A stretch of 64,000 nt of DNA from Mycobacterium scrofulaceum (GTDB lineage: Bacteria > Actinomycetota > Actinomycetes > Mycobacteriales > Mycobacteriaceae), in NCBI RefSeq assembly GCF_001667885.1, contig NZ_LZJW01000033.1:1-64000 (forward strand), written 5' to 3'. Shown one piece after another: positions 43,899-53,692 of the stretch. The notes beneath the pieces were generated by a model. It had not been told where the DNA came from, ran no database searches, and worked only from the letters and a program-made list of their open reading frames with translations. The position numbers and the translations under genes were made by a program. The first letter of the stretch is position 1; each line of letters begins with the position of its first letter.

Positions 43899-45239
43899 AT
43901 GGGCCAGCCGTCCTCGCGTTCACTCACGCCGGTGCCATCCCGGGTGGTGGCGTGGGCGCTCTGGGACTGCGGCTCCACCGGCCTGAACGCGATCGTGGCC
44001 ACCTTCGTCTTCTCGGTGTATCTGACCAGCAGCGTGGGGGTGGGCCTCCCCGGGGCCACCACGCCGGCGAGTTGGTTGGGGCGCGCCGCCGCCATCGCCG
44101 GATTGACGGTTGCGGTGCTGGCGCCGGCCGTCGGCGTCTGGGTGGAATCGCCACATCGCCGGCGGGTGGCCTTGAGCGTGTTGACCGCTTTGGCCGTCGC
44201 GCTGACGTGCGCGATGTTCTTCATCCACGACCGCCCCGGCTACCTGTGGGCCGGGCTGGTGCTGATGGGGGCGACGGCGGCCTGCAGCGACCTGGCCAGC
44301 GTCCCGTATAACGCTATGCTGCGCCAACTTTCGACGCCGCAGACCGCCGGCCGCATCTCCGGCCTGGGGTGGGCGGCCGGTTACGTCGGCAGCGTCCTGC
44401 TGCTGCTCGTGGTCTACAGCGGATTCATTTCCGGCAAGGGCTCCGGGCCGAATGCGACGCGTGGCTTCTTGCGGGTGTCCATTCACGACGGCCTCTACGT
44501 ACGGGAGGCGATGCTGGTCGCGGCGGCCTGGCTGGCGATCTTTGCCCTGCCGCTCCTGTTCGTCGCGCATCGGCTTCCCGACTCGGCCGAGGTGTACGAG
44601 GCGACCAGCATGCTCGGCGGCTATCGCAAGCTCTGGACCGAGGTCTGCGCGGAGTGGCGCCGCGACCGCAACCTGGTCTACTTCCTGTTCGCCAGCGCGC
44701 TATTCCGCGACGGCCTGGCGGCGATCTTCGCCTTCGGCGCCGTGCTCGGCGTCAACGTGTACGGCATCTCGCAGGGAGATGTGCTGGTGTTCGGGGTGGT
44801 GGCCAGCGTGGTGGCGGCCGTGGGCGCGGTGCTGGGCGGGTTCGTCGATCACCGGATCGGGTCGAAACCCGTCATCGTGGCGTCCCTCGCCGCGATCGTC
44901 GTCCTGGGCGTCACGCTGATGCTGCTGTCGGGTTCGGTGGCGTTCTGGGTCTGCGGGCTACTGCTGTGCATGTTCATCGGGCCGTCGCAGTCGTCCTCGC
45001 GGGCCTTGTTGCTGCAGATGGCGAAACAGGGCAGGGAAGGCGTCGCCTTCGGCCTCTACACGATGACCGGACGGGCGGTGGCTTTCGTCGCGCCTTGGCT
45101 GTTCTCGGTATTCGTGGACGTATTCGGCGCGGTGCGCGCGGGCCTTGGCGGGATCTCGCTGGTGCTGCTCGCCGGGTTGCTGGCCATGCTCGCGGTTCGT
45201 GTTCCGGCACGCGGCGCGCTCGCGGCCGAACCGTCGTAG
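43899..45239 (+). CDS. MFS-type / Atg22-like membrane transporter (Rv2508c-like)
   Basis: 446 residues with twelve predicted membrane helices and the Atg22/UMF1-like MFS pattern. It starts VVAWALWDCGSTGLNAIVATFVF (the D-x-G-x-x-x-x-x motif of this group), includes DLASVPYNAMLRQLSTPQTAGRISGLGWAAGYVGS, and ends with FIGPSQSSSRALLLQMAKQGREGVAFGLYTMTGRA. The ATG at 43899 is preceded by a GTG nine bases upstream. It begins just after the tandem repeat array, which may influence its expression. Substrate is unknown; relatives are proposed amino-acid or solute exporters. Confidence 0.88.
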   Translation: MGQPSSRSLTPVPSRVVAWALWDCGSTGLNAIVATFVFSVYLTSSVGVGLPGATTPASWLGRAAAIAGLTVAVLAPAVGVWVESPHRRRVALSVLTALAVALTCAMFFIHDRPGYLWAGLVLMGATAACSDLASVPYNAMLRQLSTPQTAGRISGLGWAAGYVGSVLLLLVVYSGFISGKGSGPNATRGFLRVSIHDGLYVREAMLVAAAWLAIFALPLLFVAHRLPDSAEVYEATSMLGGYRKLWTEVCAEWRRDRNLVYFLFASALFRDGLAAIFAFGAVLGVNVYGISQGDVLVFGVVASVVAAVGAVLGGFVDHRIGSKPVIVASLAAIVVLGVTLMLLSGSVAFWVCGLLLCMFIGPSQSSSRALLLQMAKQGREGVAFGLYTMTGRAVAFVAPWLFSVFVDVFGAVRAGLGGISLVLLAGLLAMLAVRVPARGALAAEPS

Positions 45240-45244
45240 GACGC

Positions 45245-46018
45245 TTAGCCCCTCGAGTCGCAGATCGTCAGGCCCACGCCGACGCGCTTGCTCATCTGGA
45301 CACCGTCGATGGTGACCGAACACGTGACGTTGTGGCCGATGTTGACGATCGTGACGTTGGCCGGGTGCACCGCCGCCTTGGACAGGCTGACCTCTTTGGT
45401 CCAGGGCAGCGCGACGTTGAATTCGGTCTGGATCAGGTCGCCGGTGTCGATGTACATGATGCTGATCGCCCGGCCCTCGCCGGCCACGCTGTAGACGATG
45501 TCTTGCATCGCGGCCGGGCCGGTGGACTCGGTGGGCGTCGGGGAACCGCCGGTGGGCGGCACCGGCGCCGGAATGCGCGGTGTCGAGGTGCGTGTCGACG
45601 GGCTCGGCATCGCCGGAGTCGTCTCCGGCATGGCGGGCAGCGGCGGGACGGCGGTCTGAGTCTTGATCGCGTCGTTCACCAGTACCAGGGCAATAACCAG
45701 GGCGACCACCAACAGCACCGCCGCGCCGGCGACGATCCACAGCCACCGCGGCGGGGGCTTCGGACCATCCGGCGGCGGGGGAGCCGACCCCGGGGGTTGC
45801 CCCGACGGAGGCAGCTCGTGCTGCCAGTACGCCGGCAGCTCTTTGGTGGTGTTGGCCTCGTTCGTGTTCGGCGCCCACGGCGGAGCCTGCCCGCCGTAGG
45901 TGGGCACATAGCGCGCCTGATCGGCGTAGGCGGGGTCGGCGGGCGGATACCACGCGCCCTGCGGGCCCGCTCCCGGCGGAGAGGGGCTGAACCGCTCGGT
46001 GGGACGTGAATCGTTCAT
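45245..46018 (-). CDS. Membrane-anchored MmpS-domain protein (Rv2507-like)
   Basis: 257 residues from the ATG at 46018, with ATGAGGTGGAC upstream. An N-terminal Pro/Tyr-rich cytoplasmic segment of about 90 residues precedes one membrane helix (LWIVAGAAVLLVVALVIALVLV). A Pro/Thr-rich spacer leads to an MmpS-like beta domain (IVYSVAGEGRAISIMYIDTGDL, ALPWTKEVSL, VTCSVTIDGVQMSKRVGVG). It is an MmpS-type architecture with a long disordered N-terminus and no MmpL partner adjacent. Role unknown. Confidence 0.85.
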   Translation of the reverse strand: MNDSRPTERFSPSPPGAGPQGAWYPPADPAYADQARYVPTYGGQAPPWAPNTNEANTTKELPAYWQHELPPSGQPPGSAPPPPDGPKPPPRWLWIVAGAAVLLVVALVIALVLVNDAIKTQTAVPPLPAMPETTPAMPSPSTRTSTPRIPAPVPPTGGSPTPTESTGPAAMQDIVYSVAGEGRAISIMYIDTGDLIQTEFNVALPWTKEVSLSKAAVHPANVTIVNIGHNVTCSVTIDGVQMSKRVGVGLTICDSRG

Positions 46019-46087
46019 GTCCACCTCATGGATTGCAGAGTACCTGCGCCGGGCGCCCGAACGCCGAATCACCTCACCAGCGATGAC

Positions 46088-46744
46088 TCAGGGGCACCGG
46101 TTCCCGGCGGCCAGCGCGGCGACCGTCATCGCCCGCATGACGGCGCGCGACCGCGTGGTGCGGGCGGATTTGCTGCGCGAGGTGTCGGCGGATTTCATGC
46201 TGTGCGGCGTCGAATTGAGTAGCCCGAAGACCGCGTGGGCGGCCAGCCGGGCGTCGGCCTCGGCCAGGTCGGGGTCCAGCTCGCGCAGCACCCCGACCCA
46301 CACCTCGACGTATTGGCGTTGGGCTTTGCGCACCTGCCTCTCGGCCGCTTCGGGCAGGTGCGCGAGGTCGCGGTCCTGGATGCGGATCAGGTCGGGCTCG
46401 CCGAACGCGAAGTCCAGGTGGAAGTCGATCAGGCCATCCAGCGCCGCGGCCGCGTCCGAGCTGCGGGCCCGCACATCCCGGGCGCCGGCGAGCAGGCGCG
46501 CGCTGATGCCCACCAGCAGCTCGACCAGCAGCGACTCCTTGTTGGGGAAGTGGCGGTAGATGGCGGGGCCGCTCACACCGGCGGCGGCACCGATGTCTTC
46601 CAGCCGCACAGCGAGGAAGCCGCGCTCGGCGAACAGGCGCTCGGCGGCCGACAGCAGCTGCAGACGCCGGTCGGATTTCAACTGGCTGCGGCGATTTGGG
46701 GCATCGGGTGGGCCCGACTGGCCGTCCGAGGTGGACGTTGTCAT
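46088..46744 (-). CDS. bkaR: TetR-family regulator of branched-chain catabolism (Rv2506/BkaR-like)
   Basis: A 218-residue TetR protein. The DNA-binding domain spans about residues 25-75 (LLSAAERLFAERGFLAVRLEDIGAAAGVSGPAIYRHFPNKESLL), and the all-helical ligand domain follows. It is divergent from the scoA operon. In M. tuberculosis Rv2506 lies at the same place and is known to control branched-chain amino-acid catabolic genes. Inverted repeats in the divergent spacer at 46765-46780 and 46881-46900 are candidate operators. Confidence 0.9.
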   Translation of the reverse strand: MTTSTSDGQSGPPDAPNRRSQLKSDRRLQLLSAAERLFAERGFLAVRLEDIGAAAGVSGPAIYRHFPNKESLLVELLVGISARLLAGARDVRARSSDAAAALDGLIDFHLDFAFGEPDLIRIQDRDLAHLPEAAERQVRKAQRQYVEVWVGVLRELDPDLAEADARLAAHAVFGLLNSTPHSMKSADTSRSKSARTTRSRAVMRAMTVAALAAGNRCP

Positions 46745-46764
46745 GGAGAATCCCCGTCCGGTTG

Positions 46765-46780
46765 GTTAATCGTCACTAAC
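46765..46780. promoter_or_regulatory. Candidate BkaR operator, regulator-proximal
   Basis: GTTAATCGTCACTAAC is an imperfect dyad (GTTA...TAAC) 21 bp upstream of the TetR start codon. It resembles the core of the stronger dyad at 46881-46900. The position suits autorepression. Confidence 0.55.
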
Positions 46781-46880
46781 TTAGCACGAGTTTTCCGCGG
46801 GTTTACCTGCCGCGATGGCCGGCGGTGGCCCGGTGCCGTCGTCCCTGGACCGGCGGGATCGACGATGGTATTCTCACCGT

Positions 46881-46900
46881 GAGTTAATGAGGATTAACTC
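46881..46900. promoter_or_regulatory. Candidate BkaR operator, scoA-proximal
   Basis: GAGTTAATGAGGATTAACTC is a perfect 8-bp inverted repeat around a 4-bp centre, 37 bp upstream of the scoA ATG. It is the most obvious TetR-type operator in the spacer. Confidence 0.75.
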
Positions 46901-46937
46901 AAAACCCCCGCCCGACGGCAAGGAGGCTGCTGCGGCG

Positions 46938-47681
46938 ATGGACAAGGTGGTGGCAACGGCCGCCGAGGCGGTTGCCGACATAACCGACGGGTCGTCCCTG
47001 GCGGTCGGTGGCTTCGGGTTCTGCGGCATCCCCGAGGCCTTGATCGCCGCGTTGGTCGACACCGGAGTCCGCGACCTGGAGACGGTGTCCAACAACTGCG
47101 GCGGCTATGGCGTCGGACTGGAAGCGCTACTGCACCACAAGCGAATTCGCCGTGCCGTCGCCTCCTACTTCGGTGACAACAAGGAGTTCGCCCGCCAATT
47201 CCTCGCCGGTGAGCTGGAGGTGGAGCTCACCCCGCAGGGCACGCTGGCGGAGCGGTTGCGCGCCGGCGGCGCGGGCATCCCGGCGTTCTACACCCCGGCG
47301 GGGGTCGGCACCCCGGTCGCCGATGGCGGCCTGCCGTGGCGCTACGACGCTTCCGGTGGGGTGGCGGTGGTGTCGCCGCCGAAGGAGAGGCGCGAATTCG
47401 ACGGTGTGACCTACGTTCTCGAGCGGGCGATCCGCACCGACTTCGCGTTGGTGCATGCCTGGAAGGGCGACCGGCACGGCAACCTCGTGTACCGCGCGGC
47501 GGCGGCCAACTTCAACCCCGACTGCGCCACGGCCGGCAGGATCACCATCGCGGAGGTCGAGCATCTGGTCGAGCCAGGCGAAATCGAGCCCGCGGCGGTG
47601 CACACGCCCGGCGTCTTCGTTCATCGGGTGGTGCACGTGCCAGACGCGGCCAAGCCGATCGAGAAGGTGACGGTGCGGTGA
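46938..47681 (+). CDS. scoA: 3-oxoacid CoA-transferase, subunit A
   Basis: A 247-residue alpha subunit. It contains [18 protein letters not shown], the CoA-binding region, and the subunit A pattern [37 protein letters not shown]. With ScoB it moves CoA from succinyl-CoA to a 3-oxoacid such as acetoacetate, the end product of leucine degradation. The ATG at 46938 is preceded by AAGGAGG. It is the first gene of the operon here. M. tuberculosis has fadD35 between Rv2506 and scoA, and that gene is absent. Confidence 0.95.
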   Translation: MDKVVATAAEAVADITDGSSLAVGGFGFCGIPEALIAALVDTGVRDLETVSNNCGGYGVGLEALLHHKRIRRAVASYFGDNKEFARQFLAGELEVELTPQGTLAERLRAGGAGIPAFYTPAGVGTPVADGGLPWRYDASGGVAVVSPPKERREFDGVTYVLERAIRTDFALVHAWKGDRHGNLVYRAAAANFNPDCATAGRITIAEVEHLVEPGEIEPAAVHTPGVFVHRVVHVPDAAKPIEKVTVR

Positions 47682-47737
47682 GCGCGCTCGACGACGACGC
47701 CGTGGGGGACGAAGCGATGAGGAGTGGCGCCCGGTGA
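47678..47737 (+). CDS. MIRU-like 19-codon micro-ORF in the scoA-scoB junction
   Basis: The GTG at 47678 overlaps the scoA stop (GTGA), 19 codons follow ([19 protein letters not shown]), and the TGA overlaps the scoB start (GTGA). The DNA contains GACGACGACGCC and GCGATGAGGAGTGGCGCC, which resemble mycobacterial interspersed repetitive units (MIRUs), short elements inserted at stop/start overlaps that keep translational coupling. It is probably a mobile-repeat-derived linker rather than a functional peptide gene. Confidence 0.7.
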   Translation: MSALDDDAVGDEAMRSGAR

Positions 47738-48384
47738 GTTGGAGCAAGGAGGGTTTGGCGGCGCGGGTGGCCGCCGAATTCGAGGACGGCCAATACGTCA
47801 ACCTCGGCATCGGCATGCCCACCCTCGTCCCCAACCACATCCCGCCGGCCGTCACGGTCGTCGTGCATTCGGAGAACGGAATCCTGGGCGTGGGCCCGTA
47901 TCCCCGGCCCGAGGACGTCGACGCGGATCTGATCAACGCGGGCAAGGAGACGGTCACCACGATGCCGGGGGCGGCGTTCTTCGCTTCCTCGACCTCGTTC
48001 GGGATCATTCGCGGCGGGCATCTCGACGTCGCCGTCCTGGGGGCGATGCAGGTCTCGGCCGCCGGTGACCTGGCCAATTGGATGATTCCCGGAAAGATGG
48101 TCAAGGGCATGGGCGGCGCCATGGACCTGGTGCACGGCGCCCGCAAGGTAATCGCGATGATGGAACACACCGCCCGCGACGGCAGCCCGAAAATCGTTGA
48201 GCGGTGCACCCATCCGTTGACGGGCGCGGGATGTGTCAACCGCATCATCACCGACCTGGCCGTCATCGACGTGTGCGATGACGGCTTGCATTTGGTCGAG
48301 ACCGCCCCCGGCGTTTCGGCCGAAGAGGTGCTCGACAAGACCGAACCGCCGCTTGTGCTGGCGAGGACCGGGAGGCATTTGTGA
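47734..48384 (+). CDS. scoB: 3-oxoacid CoA-transferase, subunit B
   Basis: A 216-residue beta subunit. The catalytic glutamate is in the motif [12 protein letters not shown], and the following segment [29 protein letters not shown] is typical. It pairs with ScoA to activate acetoacetate or a related 3-oxoacid. The GTG start overlaps the micro-ORF stop, and the stop overlaps the accD1 GTG by 4 bp, so the operon is tightly coupled. Confidence 0.96.
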   Translation: MSWSKEGLAARVAAEFEDGQYVNLGIGMPTLVPNHIPPAVTVVVHSENGILGVGPYPRPEDVDADLINAGKETVTTMPGAAFFASSTSFGIIRGGHLDVAVLGAMQVSAAGDLANWMIPGKMVKGMGGAMDLVHGARKVIAMMEHTARDGSPKIVERCTHPLTGAGCVNRIITDLAVIDVCDDGLHLVETAPGVSAEEVLDKTEPPLVLARTGRHL

Positions 48385-49967
48385 GTTCAGCTGTGATGAC
48401 CGCGCCCTCGTTCGCCGACGAGCATCGCCGGCTGGTCGCCGAGTTGAACGCCAAGCTGGCGGCCGCGGCGTTGGGCGGGAACGAACGCGCCCGCGAACGT
48501 CACGTCAGCCGCGGCAAGCTGCTGCCGCGCGAGCGGGTGGATCGGCTGCTCGACCCGGGCAGCCCGTTCCTCGAGTTGGCCCCACTGGCCGCCAATGGCA
48601 TGTACGACGACGAATCCCCGGGCGCCGGAATCATCACCGGGATCGGCCGGGTGTCGGGGCGCGAGTGTGTGATCGTCGCCAACGACGCGACGGTCAAGGG
48701 CGGCACCTACTACCCGATGACGGTCAAAAAGCACCTGCGCGCACAGGAAGTCGCGCTGCAGAATCGCCTGCCCTGCATCTACTTGGTGGACTCCGGGGGT
48801 GCCTTCCTGCCGCGCCAGGACGAGGTGTTCCCCGATCGGGAGCACTTCGGCCGGATCTTCTACAACCAGGCGACCATGAGCGCCAAGGAGATTCCCCAGG
48901 TGGCCGCCGTACTCGGTTCGTGCACGGCGGGCGGGGCCTACGTGCCGGCCATGAGCGACGAGGCGGTCATCGTGCGCGAGCAGGGGACGATCTTTCTCGG
49001 CGGTCCGCCCCTGGTGAAGGCGGCCACCGGCGAGGTCGTCTCGGCCGAGGACCTCGGCGGCGGCGACCTGCACTCGCGGATCTCCGGCGTCACCGACCAC
49101 CTCGCCGACGACGACGAACACGCTCTGCGCATCGTGCGGGCCATCGCCGCGACCTTCGGTCCGCGTGAGCCCAGCCAGTGGGACGTCCGGCCCACGGTCG
49201 AGCCCAAGCACCCGCAGAGCGAGCTCTACGATGTGGTGCCGCCGGATCCGCGGGTGCCCTACGACGTGCACGAGGTGGTCGTGCGGCTGGTCGACGGTGG
49301 TGAATTCAACGAGTTCAAGACCAATTACGGCAAGACGCTGATGACCGCGTTCGCCCGCATCCACGGCCACCCGGTCGGGATCGTCGCCAACAACGGCGTG
49401 CTGTTCGGCGAATCCGCTTTGAAGGGCGCACATTTCATCGAGCTGTGCGACAAACGCAAGATCCCGCTGCTGTTCCTGCAGAACATCGCCGGTTTTATGG
49501 TCGGCCGCGACTACGAGGCCGGCGGCATCGCCAAGCACGGCGCCAAAATGGTGACCGCGGTGGCCTGCGCCCGGGTTCCCAAGCTGACGGTCGTGATCGG
49601 CGGGTCCTATGGCGCGGGCAACTATTCGATGTGCGGGCGGGCGTACTCCCCGCGCTTCCTGTGGATGTGGCCGAACGCCCGAATCTCGGTCATGGGCGGT
49701 GAGCAGGCGGCCTCGGTGCTGGCGACGGTGCGCGGTGAGCAGCTCGCCGCGGCCGGTAAACCGTGGCCACCCGACGAGGAAGAGGCGTTCAAGGCGCCGA
49801 TCCGCGCGCAATACGAGGACCAGGGCAACCCGTACTATTCGACCGCCCGCCTGTGGGACGACGGCATCATCGATCCCGCCGACACCAGAACCGTTGTCGG
49901 GTTGGCCCTTTCGGTCTGCGCTCACGCCCCGCTAGACCCGGTCTCCTACGGCGTCTTCCGGATGTGA
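48381..49967 (+). CDS. accD1: Acyl-CoA carboxylase beta subunit (carboxyltransferase)
   Basis: A 528-residue carboxyltransferase with two crotonase-fold halves. It contains [40 protein letters not shown], the C-terminal-half [13 protein letters not shown], and [20 protein letters not shown] forming the oxyanion holes. The length and the [15 protein letters not shown] segment are those of methylcrotonyl-CoA carboxylase beta. Together with AccA1 it carboxylates 3-methylcrotonyl-CoA in leucine catabolism. It overlaps its neighbours at both ends. Confidence 0.95.
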   Translation: MSSAVMTAPSFADEHRRLVAELNAKLAAAALGGNERARERHVSRGKLLPRERVDRLLDPGSPFLELAPLAANGMYDDESPGAGIITGIGRVSGRECVIVANDATVKGGTYYPMTVKKHLRAQEVALQNRLPCIYLVDSGGAFLPRQDEVFPDREHFGRIFYNQATMSAKEIPQVAAVLGSCTAGGAYVPAMSDEAVIVREQGTIFLGGPPLVKAATGEVVSAEDLGGGDLHSRISGVTDHLADDDEHALRIVRAIAATFGPREPSQWDVRPTVEPKHPQSELYDVVPPDPRVPYDVHEVVVRLVDGGEFNEFKTNYGKTLMTAFARIHGHPVGIVANNGVLFGESALKGAHFIELCDKRKIPLLFLQNIAGFMVGRDYEAGGIAKHGAKMVTAVACARVPKLTVVIGGSYGAGNYSMCGRAYSPRFLWMWPNARISVMGGEQAASVLATVRGEQLAAAGKPWPPDEEEAFKAPIRAQYEDQGNPYYSTARLWDDGIIDPADTRTVVGLALSVCAHAPLDPVSYGVFRM

Positions 49968-51979
49968 TGACCATGTTCGAGACCGTCTTGGTGGCCAACC
50001 GCGGCGAGATCGCGGTCCGCGTGATGCGCACCCTGCGCCGGCTGGGTATCCGATCGGTCGCGGTGTACAGCGACCCCGACGCCAACGCCCGCCATGTCCT
50101 GGAAGCCGACACGGCCGTTCGCCTGGGCCCCGCCACGGCGCGGGAGAGCTACCTCGACATCGGCAAGGTGCTCGATGCGGCGGCGCGCACCGGCGCCCAG
50201 GCGATCCACCCGGGCTACGGATTCCTCTCCGAGAATGCCGAATTCGCCGCCGCCTGCGAGCGGGCAGGCGTGGTGTTCATCGGCCCGCCGGCGCGGGCCA
50301 TCCAGGTGATGGGCGACAAGATCACCGCCAAGAACGCGGTCGCCGCCTTCGACGTGCCGGTGGTGCCGGGTGTGGCCAAGCCGGGACTGAGGGACGACGA
50401 CCTAGTCGCGGCCGCCGAGGAAGTCGGCTACCCAGTGCTGATCAAGCCCTCGGCGGGCGGCGGCGGCAAGGGCATGCGCCTGGTGGACGACCCGAGCCGG
50501 CTGCGCGACGCGCTGCTGGGCGCGCGGCGGGAGGCCGCCTCCTCGTTCGGTGACGACACCCTGTTCCTGGAGCGATTCGTGCTGCGGCCCAGACATATCG
50601 AAGTGCAGGTGCTCGCCGACACGCATGGCAACGTGGTGCACCTGGGCGAGCGCGAGTGCAGCCTGCAGCGGCGCCACCAGAAGGTGATCGAGGAGGCGCC
50701 GTCCCCGTTGCTCGACCCGCAGACCCGCGCGCGGATCGGGGCGGCGGCGTGCAACACCGCCCGAAGCGTCGACTACGTCGGCGCGGGCACGGTGGAATTC
50801 ATCGTCTCCGCTGACCGGCCGGACGAGTTCTTCTTCATGGAGATGAACACCCGCCTGCAGGTGGAACACCCTGTCACCGAAGCTATTAGCGGCCTGGACC
50901 TGGTGGAGTGGCAGCTGCGGGTGGCCGCCGGCGAGAAGCTTGGGTTCGCGCAGGACGACATCGAGCTGCGGGGCCACGCGATCGAGGCCCGGGTCTACGC
51001 CGAGGATCCGGCGCGGGGATTCCTGCCCACCGGCGGCACGGTGCTGCGGGTGTCCGAGCCGTCGGGCGCCGGCGTGCGGGTCGATTCGTCGCTGCTGGCG
51101 GGCACGGTGGTCGGTAGCGATTACGACCCGATGCTGAGCAAGGTGATCGCCTACGGCGAGGAGCGCGACGAGGCGCTGGCGAAACTCGACACCGCGCTGG
51201 CCCGGACCGCAATCCTGGGTGTGCAGACCAACATCGAATTCCTTCGGTTCCTGCTCGCCGACGAGCGGGTACGCGCGGGCGACCTCGATACGGCGTTGCT
51301 GGACGAGCGGGTGGCGGACTTCGCGCCGCTGCCCGCGCCGGACGACGTGCTCGCCGCCGGGGGGCTTTATCGCCAGTGGGCGCTGGACCGTCGTGCCGCG
51401 GGCAACCCTTGGGCCGAGCCGAGCGGATGGCGGGTCGGGGGCACACCCGCGCCCGTGCGGACCGAGATGCAGACCCCGCTGCGCAGCGACACGGTGTCGG
51501 TGTGGGGGCCACCCGCCGACGCCCGGGTGCAGGTGGGTGCGGGCGAGATCCAGTCCGCCGCCGCGCAAGTCGACGGTGACCGGATGGACGTCACGCTGGA
51601 CGGGGTGCGCCGCGAATACTTCTGGGCCGAAGCGGACCGTCACCTGTGGATCGCCGACGAACGCGGAGCTTGGCACCTGCGCGAAGCCGAGGAACACAAG
51701 ATTCACCGCGCGGCCGGGGCGCAGCAGGCCGAGATCCTCAGCCCCATGCCCGGCAGCGTGATCGCGGTCCAGGTCGCCTCCGGCGACGAGGTGTCCGAGG
51801 GTGACGTGGTGGTGGTTGTGGAGGCGATGAAGATGGAACACTCGCTCGCAGCGCCGGTTTCGGGGCGAGTGGAACTCCTGGTGTCCGTCGGCGACCAGGT
51901 CACGGTCGACCAGGTACTGGCGCGGCTGGTGCCCGAAGAGCCCGAAGCGGCAGCAGATTCGAGTAAGGACGAAACATGA
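49967..51979 (+). CDS. accA1: Acyl-CoA carboxylase alpha subunit (biotin carboxylase plus BCCP)
   Basis: A 670-residue protein. The biotin carboxylase half has [20 protein letters not shown], the ATP-grasp glycine loop [18 protein letters not shown]-like [23 protein letters not shown] and [15 protein letters not shown] middle BT-type linker precedes the C-terminal biotinyl domain with the lysine in [10 protein letters not shown]. It carries out ATP-dependent biotin carboxylation for AccD1. The ATG overlaps the accD1 stop by one base; a second ATG lies six bases on. Confidence 0.96.
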   Translation: MTMFETVLVANRGEIAVRVMRTLRRLGIRSVAVYSDPDANARHVLEADTAVRLGPATARESYLDIGKVLDAAARTGAQAIHPGYGFLSENAEFAAACERAGVVFIGPPARAIQVMGDKITAKNAVAAFDVPVVPGVAKPGLRDDDLVAAAEEVGYPVLIKPSAGGGGKGMRLVDDPSRLRDALLGARREAASSFGDDTLFLERFVLRPRHIEVQVLADTHGNVVHLGERECSLQRRHQKVIEEAPSPLLDPQTRARIGAAACNTARSVDYVGAGTVEFIVSADRPDEFFFMEMNTRLQVEHPVTEAISGLDLVEWQLRVAAGEKLGFAQDDIELRGHAIEARVYAEDPARGFLPTGGTVLRVSEPSGAGVRVDSSLLAGTVVGSDYDPMLSKVIAYGEERDEALAKLDTALARTAILGVQTNIEFLRFLLADERVRAGDLDTALLDERVADFAPLPAPDDVLAAGGLYRQWALDRRAAGNPWAEPSGWRVGGTPAPVRTEMQTPLRSDTVSVWGPPADARVQVGAGEIQSAAAQVDGDRMDVTLDGVRREYFWAEADRHLWIADERGAWHLREAEEHKIHRAAGAQQAEILSPMPGSVIAVQVASGDEVSEGDVVVVVEAMKMEHSLAAPVSGRVELLVSVGDQVTVDQVLARLVPEEPEAAADSSKDET

Positions 51980-53142
51980 CGACATCAATCACCGCGGGAA
52001 CGCTGACCAAAGAATACGAGGATCTTCGCGACACGGTCGCCGAGTTCGCGCGCACCGTGGTCGCGCCCGTCTCCGCCAAACACGATGAAGAGCACAGCTT
52101 CCCGTACGAAGTCGTCGCCAAGATGGGCGAGATGGGACTGTTCGGCCTGCCGTTCCCCGAGGAGTACGGCGGCATGGGCGGTGACTACTTCGCCCTGTCG
52201 CTGGCGCTCGAGGAACTCGGCAAGGTCGACCAATCGGTGGCGATCACCTTGGAGGCCGGTGTCAGCCTCGGCGCGATGCCGATCTATCGCTTCGGCTCCG
52301 AAGAACAGAAAAGTAAGTGGCTGCCGGACCTGACGGCCGGCCAGGCCCTGGCCGCGTTCGGTCTCACCGAGCCGGGTGCCGGTTCCGACGCCGGCGCCAC
52401 CCGGACCACGGCCCGCCTCGACGACGGCGAGTGGGTGATCAACGGCAGCAAGCAGTTCATCACCAACTCCGGCACGGACATCACGAAACTGGTCACCGTC
52501 ACCGCCGTGACGGGAACGATCGGTGACGGCAAGAAAGAGATCTCGACGATCATCGTTCCCAACGGCACACCGGGATTCACCGTCGAGCCCGTCTACAGCA
52601 AGGTGGGCTGGAACGCCTCGGACACCCATCCGTTGAGCTTCGCCGACGCGCGTGTGCCGGAGGAGAACCTTCTCGGCCCCCGCGGCACCGGGTACGCGAA
52701 CTTCCTGTCCATCCTCGACGAGGGCCGCATCGCGATCGCCGCGCTGGCGACCGGTGCCGCCCAGGGTTGCGTCGACGAAAGCGTCAAGTACGCCAAGGAA
52801 CGCCAGTCGTTCGGCCAGCCGATCGGCTCCTACCAGGCCATCAGCTTCAAGATCGCGCGGATGGAAGCCCGCGCCCACGTCGCCCGCACAGCATACTACG
52901 ACGCCGCCGCAAAGATGTTGGCCGGCAATCCATTCAAGAAGGAGGCGGCCATCGCGAAGATGATCGCGTCGGAAGCGGCCATGGACAACGCCCGGGACGC
53001 GACCCAGATTCACGGCGGGTACGGCTTCATGAACGAGTACCCGGTGGCGCGGCACTACCGGGACAGCAAGATCCTCGAGATCGGTGAGGGCACCACCGAG
53101 GTGCAGCTGATGCTCATCGCGCGATCGCTGGGGTTGTCATGA
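51976..53142 (+). CDS. fadE19: Acyl-CoA dehydrogenase (isovaleryl-type)
   Basis: A full-length, 388-residue FAD enzyme. It has [55 protein letters not shown] and [36 protein letters not shown]. The catalytic glutamate is expected in the GYGFMNEYP region, as in short-branched-chain enzymes. It probably converts isovaleryl-CoA to 3-methylcrotonyl-CoA just ahead of the AccA1/AccD1 step. It overlaps accA1 by 4 bp. Confidence 0.95.
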   Translation: MTTSITAGTLTKEYEDLRDTVAEFARTVVAPVSAKHDEEHSFPYEVVAKMGEMGLFGLPFPEEYGGMGGDYFALSLALEELGKVDQSVAITLEAGVSLGAMPIYRFGSEEQKSKWLPDLTAGQALAAFGLTEPGAGSDAGATRTTARLDDGEWVINGSKQFITNSGTDITKLVTVTAVTGTIGDGKKEISTIIVPNGTPGFTVEPVYSKVGWNASDTHPLSFADARVPEENLLGPRGTGYANFLSILDEGRIAIAALATGAAQGCVDESVKYAKERQSFGQPIGSYQAISFKIARMEARAHVARTAYYDAAAKMLAGNPFKKEAAIAKMIASEAAMDNARDATQIHGGYGFMNEYPVARHYRDSKILEIGEGTTEVQLMLIARSLGLS

Positions 53143-53198
53143 GCCGCGCTGGCGACGATGATGCCGGCGTAGCCGGGATCGAGGAGTCGCGCCCATGA
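53139..53198 (+). CDS. MIRU-like 19-codon micro-ORF in the fadE19-maoC junction
   Basis: The ATG at 53139 overlaps the fadE19 stop (ATGA), 19 codons follow ([19 protein letters not shown]), and the TGA overlaps the next ATG (ATGA). Length, 4-bp overlaps at both ends and the MS..DDDA core match the micro-ORF at 47678-47737. The DNA reads GCGACGATGATGCC and GAGGAGTCGCGCCC, again MIRU-like. I treat it as a repeat-derived coupling element. Confidence 0.7.
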   Translation: MSRAGDDDAGVAGIEESRP

Positions 53199-53692
53199 GC
53201 GAAGGCAAGTCGGTCGTCCAGCGGGGCCTGTGGTTCGAAGAATTCGAGATCGGCACGACGTACCTGCACCGGCCGGGCCGCACCGTCACCGAGGCCGACA
53301 ACGTCTTGTTCACCACCCTCACGATGAACACCCAGTCGTTGCACCTGGATGCGGCGTGGGCTGCCGAGCAGCCGGGCTTTCGGGGCGAGCGCTTGGTGAA
53401 CTCGATGTTCACCCTCTCCACGTTGGTCGGGTTGTCCGTGTCGCAGCTGACGCTGGGCACCATCGTCGCCAACTTGGGCTTCACCGAGGTGTCGTTCCCC
53501 AAACCGGTCTTCCACGGCGACACCCTGTACGCCGAGACCGTCTGCACCGGCAAGCGCGAGTCGAAGAGCCGGCCCGGGGAAGGGATCGTCACTCTCGAGC
53601 ACACGGGACGCAACCAGCACGGCGACATCGTGGCGCGGGCGGTGCGGACCACGCTGGTTCAGAAACGACCAGACGGGGAGGAGTCCCGATGA
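53195..53692 (+). CDS. MaoC-family (R)-enoyl-CoA hydratase-like protein (Rv2499c-like)
   Basis: A 165-residue single hotdog domain. The hydratase-2 motif lies in [27 protein letters not shown], with Asp replaced by a Thr/Asn-rich stretch; [13 protein letters not shown] and [16 protein letters not shown] follow. Mesaconyl-CoA hydratase-like members share the TRT-V-TEAD start (here [12 protein letters not shown]). The partner CitE-like lyase follows with a 4-bp overlap, so the pair probably acts in sequence on a branched C5 acyl-CoA. Confidence 0.88.
   Translation: MSEGKSVVQRGLWFEEFEIGTTYLHRPGRTVTEADNVLFTTLTMNTQSLHLDAAWAAEQPGFRGERLVNSMFTLSTLVGLSVSQLTLGTIVANLGFTEVSFPKPVFHGDTLYAETVCTGKRESKSRPGEGIVTLEHTGRNQHGDIVARAVRTTLVQKRPDGEESR

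Noticed and set aside
43612..43923. Protein gene running through the 57-bp repeats on the minus strand
   Set aside because: The frame stays open only because the period is a multiple of three; it has repeated LLGRRPAAPGVAALAIACN and no other support.
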